From the NCBI GenBank assembly GCA_033439765.1, contig JAULSN010000005.1, forward strand, positions 2,309,001 through 2,373,000: a stretch of DNA of 64,000 nucleotides. The letters are read 5' to 3'. The notes beneath the pieces were generated by a model that was not told the origin of the DNA, ran no database searches, and saw only the letters and a list, made by a program, of their open reading frames with translations. The DNA comes from Lasiosphaeria ovina. Taxonomy: Eukaryota; Ascomycota; Sordariomycetes; Sordariales; Lasiosphaeriaceae. The position numbers and the translations under genes are program-made. Numbering within the stretch: position 1 is the stretch's first letter; each line of letters begins with the position of its first letter. Below are positions 1 to 10,996 of the stretch, piece after piece.

Positions 1-1127
1 TGGCCGACTGTTGTTACTCTGTCGCTTAGCTTTCTCTCTCTAAGCGGCCAGGGTTATATGTCATGCCATGTCCCCGGTGTCTACAACAAGGCAAGACGCT
101 CTGTTTCTGGCAGAGACAAAAAAGAAAGAAAGAGAAGGAGGGGGAAAAAACCACAAGACAAGAAAATCTTTGCTACTTCTTTCTTGCCAGGCATCTGGAA
201 CACGCGCTGCCGTCGATGGCGACGCGAGCGAGGCAGATGACTATGGGATCTTGGCGGAAGCGGCACGCAAACATGGGCAGGCCGCTCCGCAATCTACCGG
301 CTGTGGCTGGATGACATGCTGGGGGCCGTTTATGAGTCGTGTTTGAAGACTGAAGATTCTTTCTGGGCAATATGGAGAAAGTCGTCTCTTTGGCTGTTGG
401 ACTGCTTGCTACTGGAGTCGAGGGTTATTGATCGAGATGGAGAGAATTGGAAATGAATGAAGGATGGAATATGAAAATATATTTATACCTGTCTGTCTGG
501 CCATGAACAATCAGTCCCTCTCCGCCTACCTTGTTCGAGTCAGTCCCGTAAGAAGAAGAGTCATGTCTGATGACAACGTTGCCGTGACTGCTGCTGTGAC
601 CACACACCTCAGAAGCTCAGACCGGCGTTTGATTATGAGTGGCCGCCCATCCGACTCTACAATGATTAATTTCTTGGGTAAGCCGTCCCGAGCATCCGTC
701 ATTTGAAGTCCATGCGCAGTGACTATTTAATGGAACACAAATCCACGGCGGAGAGCAAACAGGTCGAGTATCTTGGCTAATAACTAATTACTACTTTCTT
801 CTTCATTCTCATAGTCCCAAAGCTTGGCTGTCATGACACCTTCTCAAGGAGAAATTCAATATATTCGGGCTTCTTGCGCCACATGAAGTCGAAACAGACT
901 TCTAATTAGTCAAAACAACGCTCAGGCCACGACAGACCAAGAGACGACAGAGCCATACCAAGACAATCCACGACACGGGCCAGCAGACTCGCGCCAAAGT
1001 CTATTTGGACATCTTATTTTTGGCCCCCCTTTTTCCATCTCTCCGCTCCAACTCCAGAGACAAATACAAAAACAAAGGGTATCCGGATATCTAACTTCAC
1101 TCCAAACTCCAACTCTACCATCACCAA
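1..1127. other. Left-edge spacer, no gene seen
   Basis: Reading frames here are short, overlap on both strands and lack family resemblance or intron signals. The stretch at about 118-150 is purine-rich (AAAG/GGAG). The right end is the 3' flank of the minus-strand gene that stops at 1128. I see no RNA gene or repeat boundary. Confidence 0.6.
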
Positions 1128-1706
1128 CTAGTCACTCAAGCACATGTCGCCGCCCGAGTCCGAGTCCGACGCCAGGTCCCAGGCAATGGGTCTCGACGGG
1201 TCATACGTGCTGTCGTCAACAGCCTTGCCCTTGCCCTTGTCCTTGGAACTGGCTGCCTCCTCCGCCTTCTCCTTCCTGGGGGGGTCGTACAGATCGTCAT
1301 CAGTCAGAGTCAGCGACTGCATGGGCCGGTGGCTGAGCGGCTCGGGATAGGTGTAGTTGAGCGGCGGCCGGAGCGGCGGCAGGTCCGGGAGCGGCTTGTA
1401 CAGCAGGGCGGCCGACGTGGGGCCGCCGCCCGCCGCGTCCTGCTTCTGCCGCTTCGCCCAGCTGTCGTCGTTGAACAGCGGCGGCGGCCCTCTCTTGAGC
1501 GCGCTGAGCGACGATTCTAGCACCGCCAAGTAGTTGTCGTCGGCCGCCGACCGCTTTGAGACGAACGGCTGCCGCGGCGGGTCCACGGAGAGCGTCTGGA
1601 ACAGCGGCGGCGACGATAAGCTGCCGCCCGTGTCCGCGAGCGACTTGTACTGCGACTGGTACAGCGAGGGCGACGTTAAGCCGCCGCCGCCGCCGCCGCC
1701 ACCGCC

Positions 1707-1746
<40 letters not shown>

Positions 1747-2243
1747 TCCGCGTCCGCGTCCTGCGTCTGCGGCTCCGCCCAGCTGTGCGCGTCGGACAGC
1801 GACGGCCCCTTACTGAGCGCTCTGAGGGACGCTTCTAGTATTGCTGAGTAGTTGGGGTCGAGCGGGTGCCGCGGTGGGAGCGGCGGCGGCGGCATCCACG
1901 GGTTGCTGTTTCGCGGGTTGCTGCGTCGGGCTCCGATGGCTAGAGAGCTGGGCGCGACGTCTATACTGGGAAGAGTCAGGCTTGTGGGCGCGGCGGACTG
2001 CGCGGTTATGCTTGGCAGAGTCAGGCTGTCGGTCGGCTTGGGGGCCTTCTTACGCCCCATGAGCTGTTTGGTTTGCGAGTTTGAGATGAATTTGCACACG
2101 ACGGTTGAGAGAATGAGGGGAGACGTAATTACCATGCATTTGCCGCACACCGAGTCCGGGGCGTAGACATACTCGCCGCAGATAACGGTGAGGTCCATGA
2201 AGAAGTGGCAAGGCCACCTGTTGAACGAGGCGTTGAGATCCAT
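1128..2243 (-). CDS. Low-complexity protein with internal duplication and poly-Gly tract
   Basis: A 371-residue single-exon frame starting at an ATG (2243-2241) about 110 nt downstream of a minus-strand TATA box. I do not recognise a family. The N-terminal 45 residues are hydrophobic and carry three Cys (CGEY...CGKC). A basic stretch GRKKAPKP follows. The body contains two copies of a ~60-residue unit: NYSAILEASLRALSKGPSL...WAEPQTQDA and NYLAVLESSLSALKRGPPP...WAKRQKQDA. They are separated by about 24 consecutive glycines encoded by a GCC/CCG repeat (1681-1741). The C-terminus is charged with a KDKGKGK stretch and an acidic Ser/Asp end. The composition suggests a disordered, possibly nuclear protein. 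Function unknown. Codon-regular duplication and the TATA box argue that it is a real gene. Confidence 0.6.
1681..1741. repeat. (CCG)n trinucleotide repeat coding poly-Gly
   Basis: About 20 CCG/CCA units within the minus-strand gene at 1128-2243. They are read as a glycine tract between the two internal repeats, and the length is likely polymorphic. Confidence 0.9.
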
Positions 2244-2352
2244 TTCGCAGCAGGTATGTGTAGTCTAGTTATCGAAGCGGTGCCTGGTTTGTTTCCGACC
2301 AACTGCATAGGCAGCTACGTAAATAACACTATAGTGTAGGCTGATTTAGGCG

Positions 2353-2360
2353 TATTTATA
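2353..2360 (-). promoter_or_regulatory. TATA box of the 1128-2243 gene
   Basis: Minus strand reads TATAAATA, 110 nt upstream of the ATG at 2243. The sequence between looks like an untranslated leader. Confidence 0.6.
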
Positions 2361-2721
2361 CCTCGGGTTTTAGCGGCGGCGGTTATCGCCAGTCATATAT
2401 CAGAGACCAAGAGGATGACTTCCCGGCTCGACCGAGGCGACGTGACCAACTGGCTGTGTCACTGAGGTCGGGCTTGCCGCGTTACTCACTCCAAGTGCCG
2501 GGAACCTTCCCAAGTTGCAGTGTTGCACTCGCCGAGACTGCAGCAGCTGTCGAGCACGTGGCAGCCGCCGACGAGTCTTGCCTTTCCGTTTGTAAACAGA
2601 GCATCGAGGGAAGCAAACAATAACTTGAAATGTCAAATCTGTTACTCGTCGGCATTGGGAATCAAATGGCCGGCGTCATGAAGCCCGGCATGGATGGCCT
2701 CGGAGCCGCCCTAGGTTCGCC

Positions 2722-2729
2722 TATAAATA
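2722..2729 (+). promoter_or_regulatory. TATA box of the 2871 gene
   Basis: TATAAATA on the plus strand, 142 nt upstream of the ATG at 2871. It forms a divergent promoter region with the minus-strand gene that starts at 2243. Confidence 0.6.
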
Positions 2730-2870
2730 CGTCTACCACGCTCTACATTCAATGGCCTTACTCATGTACACTCACAGGAATCGACACCCATGGTTTCAAA
2801 TCTTGGAACCAATTTGACCCTTGAAGCTTCGGCCTCGCAGAGTTCATAAACCCGCAGCCACTCGCCCACC

Positions 2871-3225
2871 ATGGCCGGTGAAATTGTGACCGTGTACAGG
2901 TGCGGCTACTGGAATACCCACGACTGCAAGAGCCTGGTGTTCATCAACCGTGCAGCCTGTCTCCATTGCGCGGCAAGTTTCTTTGCTGTCTCAAGCCCTC
3001 TCCGGCTCTTGAGCTGCCAAGAAGCTCAACTAACTATTCTGTGATGACTAGGCCGAAGGCCTCACATCGCCGTCCGCTGTCGACGCGCCAGCCGTGAGGA
3101 CCACCTTGGATGATATGTTTGCTGTGATGAAACAACTCCGCGCATCTCGTGGCTTGCAATGGCCCGATTATCGCAGCCCCACTACCACCCCTCCCGCCAA
3201 CAACACCATGGCGAGGAGGAGTTAG
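2871..3225 (+). CDS. Small Cys-bearing protein, two exons with a GC-AG intron
   Basis: Exon 1 is 2871-2972 (CACC ATGG start context), the intron is 2973-3051 (79 nt), and exon 2 is 3052-3225, giving 91 residues. The donor is GCAAGT, not GT, which exactly fits the fungal GC-AG consensus. The branch point ACTAACTA and the acceptor CTAG are good, and only this donor keeps the frame. A GT donor four bases later would shift it. The head MAGEIVTVYRCGYWNTHDC... holds four Cys (11, 19, 30, 33). The tail is polar and begins AEG. The gene 2 kb downstream (4916) has the same plan, with a Cys-rich head ending CxxC just before an intron and a tail starting AEG, so the two are probably paralogues. There is no signal peptide. 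Family not recognised and function unknown. Confidence 0.6.
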
Positions 3226-3799
3226 ACTTACGACCGGGCTGGGGAGAACGTAGGACACTATTTCGTAGATGTAAGGCTCGTCCGCCGTCCCCTCGGAGAG
3301 CTATCAAGGAGGCAATCGTTTCAAAAGGGGTTAAAAGGGGAACGCAGAGAGGAAGTCAAGAGTGAAGAGATGCGAAATGTAATGAGCGTGGGCGAGGGAA
3401 GGGCAATTAATTTCAAACTCGAGACTCTAATACCACTAAGTACTCTGCAGATGTAAACGAGAGTGGCCCGATTACTCGCTGAAATACAGACAAGGCATTT
3501 GTTTAGAGGCCAGAGGGTATCAAAGGAGGAGACGCATAATTAAGAAAACGAGAGATATAGACAATGAACAGAGGCAACACAGCGGTTGTATTACTTTATC
3601 TATTTATAGGAGATATTGCAAACAGCAATACGCAGCAGATCGACTTGGCCACGGCACTCACTTGAACCACCAAACACCTCCCCAGCCGGACTGGAGGGGG
3701 AGGTTGGTGCAGCTGCCGAGCACGTGGCGACCCGCAGACCAGGACCGGCCTCTTCATCTGTAGTCAAGCCGAGCAAACCACTGATCGGCATGTCCAATT

Positions 3800-4740
3800 T
3801 CTCACAGACAGCCTGCCAGGACCGAGGCCAACAGAGCCCAGCACCAGGTCATCCGAACCATCCCTGCAGGTGGCAGAAGGCCAACGGCCAGCGTAGCACA
3901 GAAACAGCCACCTGGCCTGCAACCGCTCAAGCAGATTTCTGGTACGGACAGAGCCATAGGTCAGCAGCCCCTTAATATGACGTAGTACAGACAGAGCCAA
4001 CAGTCTGCCAGCCCCTGAAGTGGGAAGAGGAGGGAGCCCCAAAAAGCACCAGCATCATGTGGCTCCAAGCCAGACGTCCTACCTTCAGTAGTTCGACGTC
4101 CAGAGCTATGGTCCGAGCTTGATGGCAGGACAGGGCCATTGGCCTGCCAGCCCCTGAGCAGCACGGGAAAGAAAATTGTCCGCTTTCAAGTCCCTGAGAC
4201 GCGTCGGAAGAAGGACCAGCCATTACCCACACTGCCATCATGTGGCTCCCATGCGGACGTTCTGCCTCCAGCCATTTGCGTGATGAGATTCGAGCTCGAT
4301 AGCCAGACAGAGCGATCGGCCTTCAAGCCTCTGAGGAGGATGGGAAGAGAAGCCGGCTCCCGACAGCAGTGGCTTCATCTGGCTCCCAGGTGGACGTTCG
4401 GCCTCCAGCCGTTTGCATAGCGAAATTCAAACTGGATGGCCAGACAGAGCCAACTACATCCCAGCCCCTGAAGAGGATGGGGAGAGAGGCTAGCTCCTAG
4501 CCGTGTTGGCATCATGTGGCTCACAGGAGGACGACCTACCCCAGCCGTTTACATCGCGAGACCCGAACTCCATAGCCAGACAAGGCCATCAACCAGCCAG
4601 CCAGCTCATGGACAGCATGAGAGAAAGAGCCGGCTCCTTACCACACTGGCATCATGGCTCCCATGAGGACGTCCCGTCTTCACTGCGTGCATGACGAGAC
4701 CCGAGTTCGAGGTCAGAAAGATCCGGCATCCTTTTGCGCA
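3800..4740. repeat. Diverged tandem repeat, period about 137 bp
   Basis: At least five copies of a GC-rich unit are recognisable. Landmarks are GACAGAGCCA-like starts near 3990, 4129, 4306, 4443 and 4579, each followed by GCCAGCCCCTGA, a purine-rich GATGGGGAGAGA segment, then GGCATCATGTGGCTCC and CCAGCCGTTT. Spacing is 139, 177, 137 and 136 bp. The second unit carries an insertion. Frames inside are not conserved between units, so it does not look coding. It fills the space between two of the small Cys-bearing genes. Confidence 0.75.
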
Positions 4741-4915
4741 TAAGTACGGCCACGACGCTCCCAGTTCCACGGTCTTGCTTGTCCACATCCACACACCAAC
4801 CGGCGCTGGTCATCATCGCCATCATCACCATTGCCATCGCCATCGTCAAGCCCTTGCCCTGATTCCACTGAAAGCGACCCAACCCAGCGCCATTCTCCAC
4901 GCAGCACTGCCCACC

Positions 4916-5495
4916 ATGAACGGAAGGGGCGGCTATCCCAGCGGAAGCGGAGGGTTTGCCAAATGCAATTGCGAGAATTTCAAAACTTCGAAGGCCTGCA
5001 CGGGAAAGACGTTTGTGAACGGAAGCGTTTGCAGCGTTTGCATGGTGGGTTTTTCTCCTCCTCGTCTTTGGGTTTGTCAAGCCAAGCCCCCCCTAGACTT
5101 CAGACCTAGAAGCGTCCACTACCGGCCAGACCGGAGCAATCCATAAGGAAGCACTTGGGCTGGGAGGGAGACTATGTTCGGGGATTTAGCTAATAGTCCG
5201 CCTACCTATCCAGGCCGAAGGAGATTTCGACTACCCCGAGCTTACAAAGGGGCAGAAGGGGGCTCGCATCCGCGAGCATATGGCTAGAGCCAGACGTGGT
5301 GGCTCCCACGGTGGCTCCCGCGGTGGTTGTTCTGGCGGCAGCCAGGGTGGTGCTTCTGGCGGCGGACAGGGTGGCGGACAGGAGCGGCTGCAATGGAGGC
5401 GGACAATGACCCAGCGGATCGAACACGGCCGCCATGAAGGAGAACCAGGCACGCAACCAGCCTTGGGAAGAGAGCAAGATGCACCGCTATGCTGA
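4916..5495 (+). CDS. Small Cys-bearing Gly/Ser-rich protein, two exons
   Basis: Exon 1 is 4916-5044, the intron is 5045-5213 (169 nt, donor GTGGGT, branch AGCTAATAG, acceptor CCAG), and exon 2 is 5214-5495, giving 136 residues. The head (43 residues) holds five Cys in a C-x-C...C...CxxC layout (17, 19, 28, 39, 42). The tail begins AEGDFDYPELTKGQKGAR. It continues with an imperfect GGS/GGQ repeat (RRGGSHGGSRGG...) and ends RTMTQRIEHG... . The same head-intron-AEG plan as the 2871 gene suggests tandem paralogues, with the tandem repeat between them as part of the duplicated tract. No signal peptide and no known family. The Gly/Arg tail resembles RNA-binding RGG-like tails only loosely. Confidence 0.55.
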
Positions 5496-6159
5496 GATTC
5501 GCCCGCTGCCCCCTTGGAATACACGGTGAGTATTCATGTCGCTGAGCGTCGGAGGGGGGATACATTGAGAAAAGGGGGAAAGAAAAACATAAAAAAATGA
5601 ATCCACATATGCGGCGGGCGGGATAAGGAGCAGATAACTTTTTTTGGGAAACATAATAATCAACAAAAGCCGGCCGACGGCGTTTTTGGGCAAACAGACC
5701 TCTTTGCTTTGTTTCTCTCTTTTGCTGCAAGTAAACCCTAACGCGGTTGCCGGCCGAGATGTGAAAACAAAACACCAATAAGCCATCTGAGCTCCTGTGT
5801 TACGGTGGTGACAAAACAGTCAGTCAAGTGACAAACTGTCGGTCAAGTGAGACGGGGCTGCGAATCGCAGCATGGAGGCGTCGTGTATGTGATCCGTTTG
5901 AAGATAAGCATCGTATGCCTACAAAAGGAAACGTCGCCGCCGTCAAACGGGTGTGATAACCGCCAAAGGCTTGTCCCTTTCGAGTATAAGTAGGCAAGTA
6001 CATCCACCACGATTGCGGCTCAATGGCCGTGCTATCCCTTACACTCACTCACTCGCCAGCAACCGTGCCTACTACCTAGATAGTTTGACGTTAATAGACG
6101 GCGACTCGAAGAACCATCCCCCCCAGAACAACTACCGCAGCACGCACCATTCCCCAACC

Positions 6160-6496
6160 ATGGGCTGCCAACCCAAATGCAGCTGCTGCCAGTTCAACGC
6201 CTACGACAGCCCGGCCACGGACTTCGCAAAGATAGCAGCCAAGGCGAGGCTCCCGACCCCAGACCCCCAAGAGCCTGGGCTCACTGGCTACCTGCTGCGC
6301 GCGAGGTGTCATGAGGGCAGAATCATTGGCTAATTAACTGTCCCAGAACAAGGACGGCGACCCCTGGCCAAAGCCTGGGAAGACAGAGCAGCAGCCAGCG
6401 CTAGCCCAGGCTCCACATCAGGATGACAAGGATACCAAACCCGAATCCAAGGAGGGAGGAGCAACTAGTGTCAGCCAATGCTCCAAGTCAGAATGA
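6160..6496 (+). CDS. Small Cys-bearing protein, splice site uncertain
   Basis: The ATG at 6160 (CAACC ATGG) opens MGCQPKCSCCQFNAYDSP, with four Cys in eight residues. Without splicing the frame ends at 6333 (57 residues). The segment GGCTAATTAACTGTCCCAG ending at 6346 is a good branch point and acceptor, and the sequence after it is open for 49 hydrophilic codons to a TGA at 6496. A GT donor at 6306 joins in the wrong frame. A GC donor after AAG at 6243 (GCGAGG) keeps the long frame and gives 77 residues. Which is right cannot be decided here. It is the third small Cys-headed gene in 4 kb, but its tail does not begin AEG, so kinship with the other two is only suggestive. Confidence 0.4.
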
Positions 6497-7418
6497 TAAA
6501 GACACCACACTTGGGCCCCAGAAGGGATGAGTAGCGCTGTTGGGTTTGGTCGATGGATAGCAAGTCTTGGATTCGCTGGACGGTCTTTCTTCTCTTTCTT
6601 CAGGCGCGAGCAAGTTTCATGGTAACCAACAAGGGCAGAGAAATGAAGGGAGGCGGACAAGACAACGACGGGCTTTGCTAGTAGGGGTAGTCAAGAAACT
6701 GGCAGCACAATGACGAAGGGATTATACAGGAAGGCCTGGTACAATATCACGCAGTAACCGGAATGATGGTGTGGCTGGACTTTGTGCGTATGAGAGAAAG
6801 ACCCGTGTCATTTCCTATTTACCACCCGTTATATTGTGCAAGGAAGGCATGCTCTCCCAGTCACTCATTTTCCTTCCTCATCACACCCCTAAAAGACTAG
6901 AACCCGCCCCCCAGAGAGTGAGAAGTAGAAGAAGAAAGAAAGAAAGAAAGAAAGCCATTGTCCAACCCAGCCCAACTCTCCAGACCAGAATTGTTTTTCC
7001 ATGTCAGCCAGATATCCCCCAGTCCCTGCTTTCCTGAACCCGTTGAGGTGTACAAGCCGTGGTTGATTGATTAGCTGGCAGATATGGGTAGGGTAGAGTT
7101 AAAGTCGAAGCCGAGACCGAGAGAGACAGTGGCCGAGATGGAAAAGGAAAGACAGAAAATGAAAAGGCGACGGATTAAAACCATCAACGACCAGAGAGAG
7201 ACACTGATGGAATCCTCTAAGAGGAGAAATCTGTAATGGCACCAAGCACGGCGTCAGTAAGGTATACAGTAAATCTCACGAGAATACAGTGATGGATGGG
7301 TGGGTGGATGGACAGATAGATAGGAACGAGAAGGGGAAGGGGATGTCATGACGACAACGACAACAACAACATCATCATCACCATCATCATCACGCACAAC
7401 CCCCATGGAAGGATGAAA
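6497..7418. other. Spacer between convergent genes
   Basis: I see no gene. There is a short AAAG run at about 6934-6953 and ATC/ACA repeats at 7347-7395 leading into the 3' end of the minus-strand gene. Confidence 0.5.
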
Positions 7419-7523
7419 TCATGGCTTCCAACCCTTCATGAACGCGGCGCGGTACCGGAGCATGTCACTCCTGTACTCATCACCATCACCCTCACCACCA
7501 TCAAGATCATCACCACCGTCAAA

Positions 7524-7559
<36 letters not shown>

Positions 7560-8167
7560 GTCATCATACTGACCCTCATCGCTGAGCGCCGAGACGGTGC
7601 CCGTGTTAGGCGCCGGGACCTCCTTCTTGATGCGCACGGGGTTCTTGCGCTCAGGCTTCTCCTCTTTAATGTCGGCCTTGGAGTCCTCTTCGTCGTCGTC
7701 GTCGATCTCGGACGCGACGTCCTCGGGCGGCGCCAACTTGCGCTTCTTGGCGCTCTTGCTGGGCGTGCCCGCGTCGCTCGACTCCTTGGCGGCGACTACC
7801 GCCTTGCCGCGCGGCGTCGCCGGCTGCGGCGTGATGTCGTGCGCCTTCAGCAGGCGCTCGTACCGCTTGGCGCTGTAGGAGGGGGGTGGTTAGTCAGTCA
7901 GTTGGGGGGTTGTCTTTTAACAGTGAGGGACCAGGAGAGGGAATATAATCAAACGCCGCTACGTGTGCAGATACGAGACTTACGCGGCGGCCTTGGAGAC
8001 GATGCTGAGCTCGTCAGCGACAGCTCCAAAGTTGATCTAAAGGCGTGGTAAGATTTACGAGGCGGTATCTGAGAGGGGATTGGGGAGAGACGTACCTTGC
8101 CTGCGGCCGAGTGGCGGATGCAGGACAAGAGGAACTTGAAGTGCGACTCGGTATCGACGGTTGGCAT
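7419..8167 (-). CDS. Myb/SANT-like domain protein with acidic tail (cluster member 1)
   Basis: Three exons: 8167-8096, 8036-7984 and 7872-7419, giving 192 residues. Introns of 59 and 111 nt have donors GTACGT and GTAAGT and acceptors TTTAG and TACAG. The N-terminal 48 residues form a Myb-like domain of the fungal Myb_DNA-bind_8 type: ESHFKFLLSCIRHSAAGK, then INFGAVADELSIVSKAAA, then the third-helix segment AKRYERLLKAHD. Intron 1 (phase 0, before INFGAV) sits where the 24.3-kb paralogue also has an intron. Intron 2 (phase 2, in helix 3) is within a codon of the intron used by the minus-strand array. The tail has a Lys-rich patch (SKSAKKRKL, a likely nuclear signal), then acidic blocks including about 13 consecutive Asp. 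A DNA- or chromatin-binding role is inferred from the family. Confidence 0.75.
7526..7563. repeat. (ATC)n repeat coding poly-Asp
   Basis: An uninterrupted TCATCA run inside the preceding gene, read on the minus strand as a run of aspartates. It is likely length-variable. Confidence 0.85.
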
Positions 8168-8791
8168 CTTGGCGGTTGCAGACGAGGATTGAATGCTGTG
8201 ATTGGATTGTGAGCCTTGCGTCGCTGCTTGAGTGAAGACAGCGGCTGATTGGGGGCGGCCTGTGACAGGCAGGAGCGGGAGAGCAGCGACGGTGAGTCAG
8301 ATCCGTACCCAAAAAGTGAGACTCGAGATGGTAACTCGACGACTCAATGAGAGGGGAATTCAGAGCTACTAGAGGGATTTGTGTGCTCTATCTCGGGGTC
8401 TTGTCTGGATGTGTGGAAATGTGCGAGGACAGGGCTGGATGAGGACAGAGCGGGACAGGATATGTCGGAAGGTGCAAAAGACCGAGGACGGGAGCGGGGA
8501 GGGGCAAGAGGCCAGGCAGGGCTCGAGACCTAAAGGACAGGCGGCTCGTTGACAGCCCGGGGAAGCTGCTACGGGGGATCTCGCCTGTCGTGCGACAGCT
8601 TACCTCGGTCGGGGTCAGATCCAAATAATTATCTGGATCGGGGTACGGAGGATGCGAGATCAGGACTGAAATAAAGCTTAGACTGGATAGTCGAGAAGCC
8701 TGTCAGTGTCGAGTGCTGTGAGACCACGAGAGAGGAAAATGAGTTTGTGTCTGGACGTAAAATTCGGCTACCAGATAGATGGGGCTTGGGG

Positions 8792-8798
8792 TTTTATA
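8792..8798 (-). promoter_or_regulatory. Candidate TATA box of cluster member 1
   Basis: TATAAAA on the minus strand about 625 nt upstream of the ATG at 8167. If used, the leader would be about 600 nt with short upstream frames. Confidence 0.35.
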
Positions 8799-9743
8799 GG
8801 CACAGACAGAGTCTCTTGTCCGGTGTGGGGCCGCAGAGGAGACGGTCGACTACAGTACCGATACGGCCCGATTACACATGCAGTACTGGACATCGTCCGT
8901 CCAAGCTATTTGATTCCAGGTGAGCTCGAGGGCCAAGTGATGTCATGCAACGGCCACTTGACTGCCAGTCGAGGATTGCTCCACTACTCTCCCGGGTCAC
9001 GCCTCTCGCAGCCGAGATGCAGCCAATTATCTATCTGTCTGCCTATTTTGGCTGCCAAGGCTCCAAGTCAAAAGGGGTTTCTATCCTATCGTCTCATGAA
9101 TTGCAAGTTAATTAGGTACCAATAGTTTGAGCCTTGGATGTCTTTTGTATGCCACTTGATGCCTTGAACTGGCCACGAGTGGCAGTCAATCGGGTCACTG
9201 CCGATTCCCCCGCCATTGGTTCTAGGAGGACTGTCTTGTCTTTGAAAACCGAACTAGCTTTGGGGTTTGGTACCCGGTGTCTTGGTAGCTGAGTGAGAGG
9301 CTTTTGAGTGTGAGACATGTCTGATATCGTGAAAGGAAGCCGGACAGTTCTAACTACATACGAGACCTGATCCTTCCAAATCAATACCTTAGCCGGTCAG
9401 GGCAAGACCTGCAGCAAAAAGAAGTCCAAACCCGGGGCGAGTGTCCCTCTCTCCGTGGGCAGCCCGAGGGAGTGGTTGGCACTGTTTCGTGGCCGAGACC
9501 TCGGGCTCAACGTGAAGCTGGCCCGGGTGAGGAGATTCTCACTTGAGCCCTCGCAATACCTCGCTCCCAAACATGCTCCCGCCTGCCAAAGTAGTGGGCC
9601 ACCAATCAACCCAAGCACCAGATAGGGTTGATTGTCACTTGACCTATTGTTCCTCTCTCCGGGTCTGGTTTCAAACGTGCCTTCCCCACCCACCCACGCC
9701 CGCCACCCGTCAACTCGTCGACTGCGCTGCTTGCCTGCCTGCC

Positions 9744-9751
9744 TATAAATT
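9744..9751 (+). promoter_or_regulatory. Candidate TATA box of cluster member 2
   Basis: TATAAATT on the plus strand, followed by about 450 nt of pyrimidine-rich (CTTCC, CACACA) leader-like sequence up to the ATG at 10238. Confidence 0.45.
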
Positions 9752-10237
9752 CCCGGCCCTCGTCCCCTCGACCCAGCCTTCTTCCTTCTTCCAGCCCACA
9801 CCAACAATTTTCGTGAGATTCTCTCCTTCCGCTTCCCACCATTCACGCTTGCCATCAAGAGCCCGACATTGGTTTCGAGCTTCATCAACTCAAACACCGT
9901 AGGTCAACTCTTCCATTAACTATCTTGCACCTTCTCCCACCATTCCTTGCGGCTTCTTCCCGACCGCAATTGGGCAAACCCACATTTCAATTTCCACAAA
10001 GATTTAGATGCCCAAACTACCTAGCGGCCTTGTCTTTCCATCACATCCATTCAATTGCCCCATCCGCTGCTTGGTCGTCTTCCCAAAGTTTTTACCTCCT
10101 GCCTTCCCAAGTTTCATTCTCCATTTCAGTCATCCAAATCCACACACACCTACACACAATCTGTGTATGAGATCGCTTACTCAATCAATCGCATCCGCAG
10201 GCCCAAACAACACCAGTCTTCAAAGACAATCGCCAAC

Positions 10238-10996
10238 ATGCCTCCCAAGAAGTCAGCAGCTGCCACCTCGGAGAGCGCGGACGGCCCAGCTGTTCCCACC
10301 CTGAAGGGCAAGGTCCCCACCGAGGGTGACACTAAATTCATCTTCGCCCTTCTTGAGAACTTCTCCACCAAGCCCGACTTCGACTGGGAGAAGATTGCCG
10401 TCATCCTCGGCCTCAAGGATACAAAGTGCACCAAGGAGCGCTGGCGTCAAATCCGCCTCAAGTACGACATTGACGTCCCCGAGACTGCGGGCGCTGCTGC
10501 CACGCCCAGCCGGGCCAAGAAGACTCCTGCTACTCCTGCTACTGCTGCTGCTTCCGGTGACGTTGGCGGCGATGCTGTCATGGAGCCCTTCACCCCGACT
10601 CCCAAGAAGCGTCGTGCTCCTGCAGCGAAGAAGGCTGCGCCGAAATCGGCATCGACTGTTGTTAGCGAGGACGAGCTGGGCGGAAAGGCCACTCCCAAGT
10701 CGGCGGCCAAGAAGCGTGGCTCCGAGGACGGCGAGAACAACGATGCCCAGTCACCCCCCAAGAAGAAGCCCACCCCACGCAAGCGAGCCCCGGCGAAGAA
10801 GGCGGCCGCCCCCACTTCGGCCAGCGTCGCCGAGGAGACAGCCAAGCTCAAGCTGGAGGCTGGTGGCAAGGAGGAGGAACCCCATGTCAAGGAGGAGCAG
10901 TCGGCTGAGGCTGCCGATAAGGACGGCGACGTCGACATGAAGAACGACGGTGCTAAGGAGGACTCGCCGCTGTCAGATGCTCCCGATGGCATCTAA
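10238..10996 (+). CDS. Myb/SANT-like domain protein with basic tail (cluster member 2)
   Basis: Intronless, 252 residues. The start at 10238 has a CAACATGCC context. In-frame codons upstream lie in the leader. Residues ~30-75 are the Myb-like domain: EGDTKFIFALLENFSTKP, FDWEKIAVILGLKD and TKERWRQIRLKYDID, with the tryptophans expected of helices 2 and 3. The rest is disordered, rich in Ala, Lys and Pro. It has repeated TPKKRR / PRKRAPAKK motifs that look like nuclear signals and AT-hook-like minor-groove binders, and an acidic end with DMKNDGAKED. It resembles a histone-H1-like tail joined to one DNA-binding helix-turn-helix. Closest in domain sequence to the members at 24.3 and 27.2 kb. Role inferred as nuclear and DNA-bound. 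Confidence 0.8.
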   Translation: MPPKKSAAATSESADGPAVPTLKGKVPTEGDTKFIFALLENFSTKPDFDWEKIAVILGLKDTKCTKERWRQIRLKYDIDVPETAGAAATPSRAKKTPATPATAAASGDVGGDAVMEPFTPTPKKRRAPAAKKAAPKSASTVVSEDELGGKATPKSAAKKRGSEDGENNDAQSPPKKKPTPRKRAPAKKAAAPTSASVAEETAKLKLEAGGKEEEPHVKEEQSAEAADKDGDVDMKNDGAKEDSPLSDAPDGI

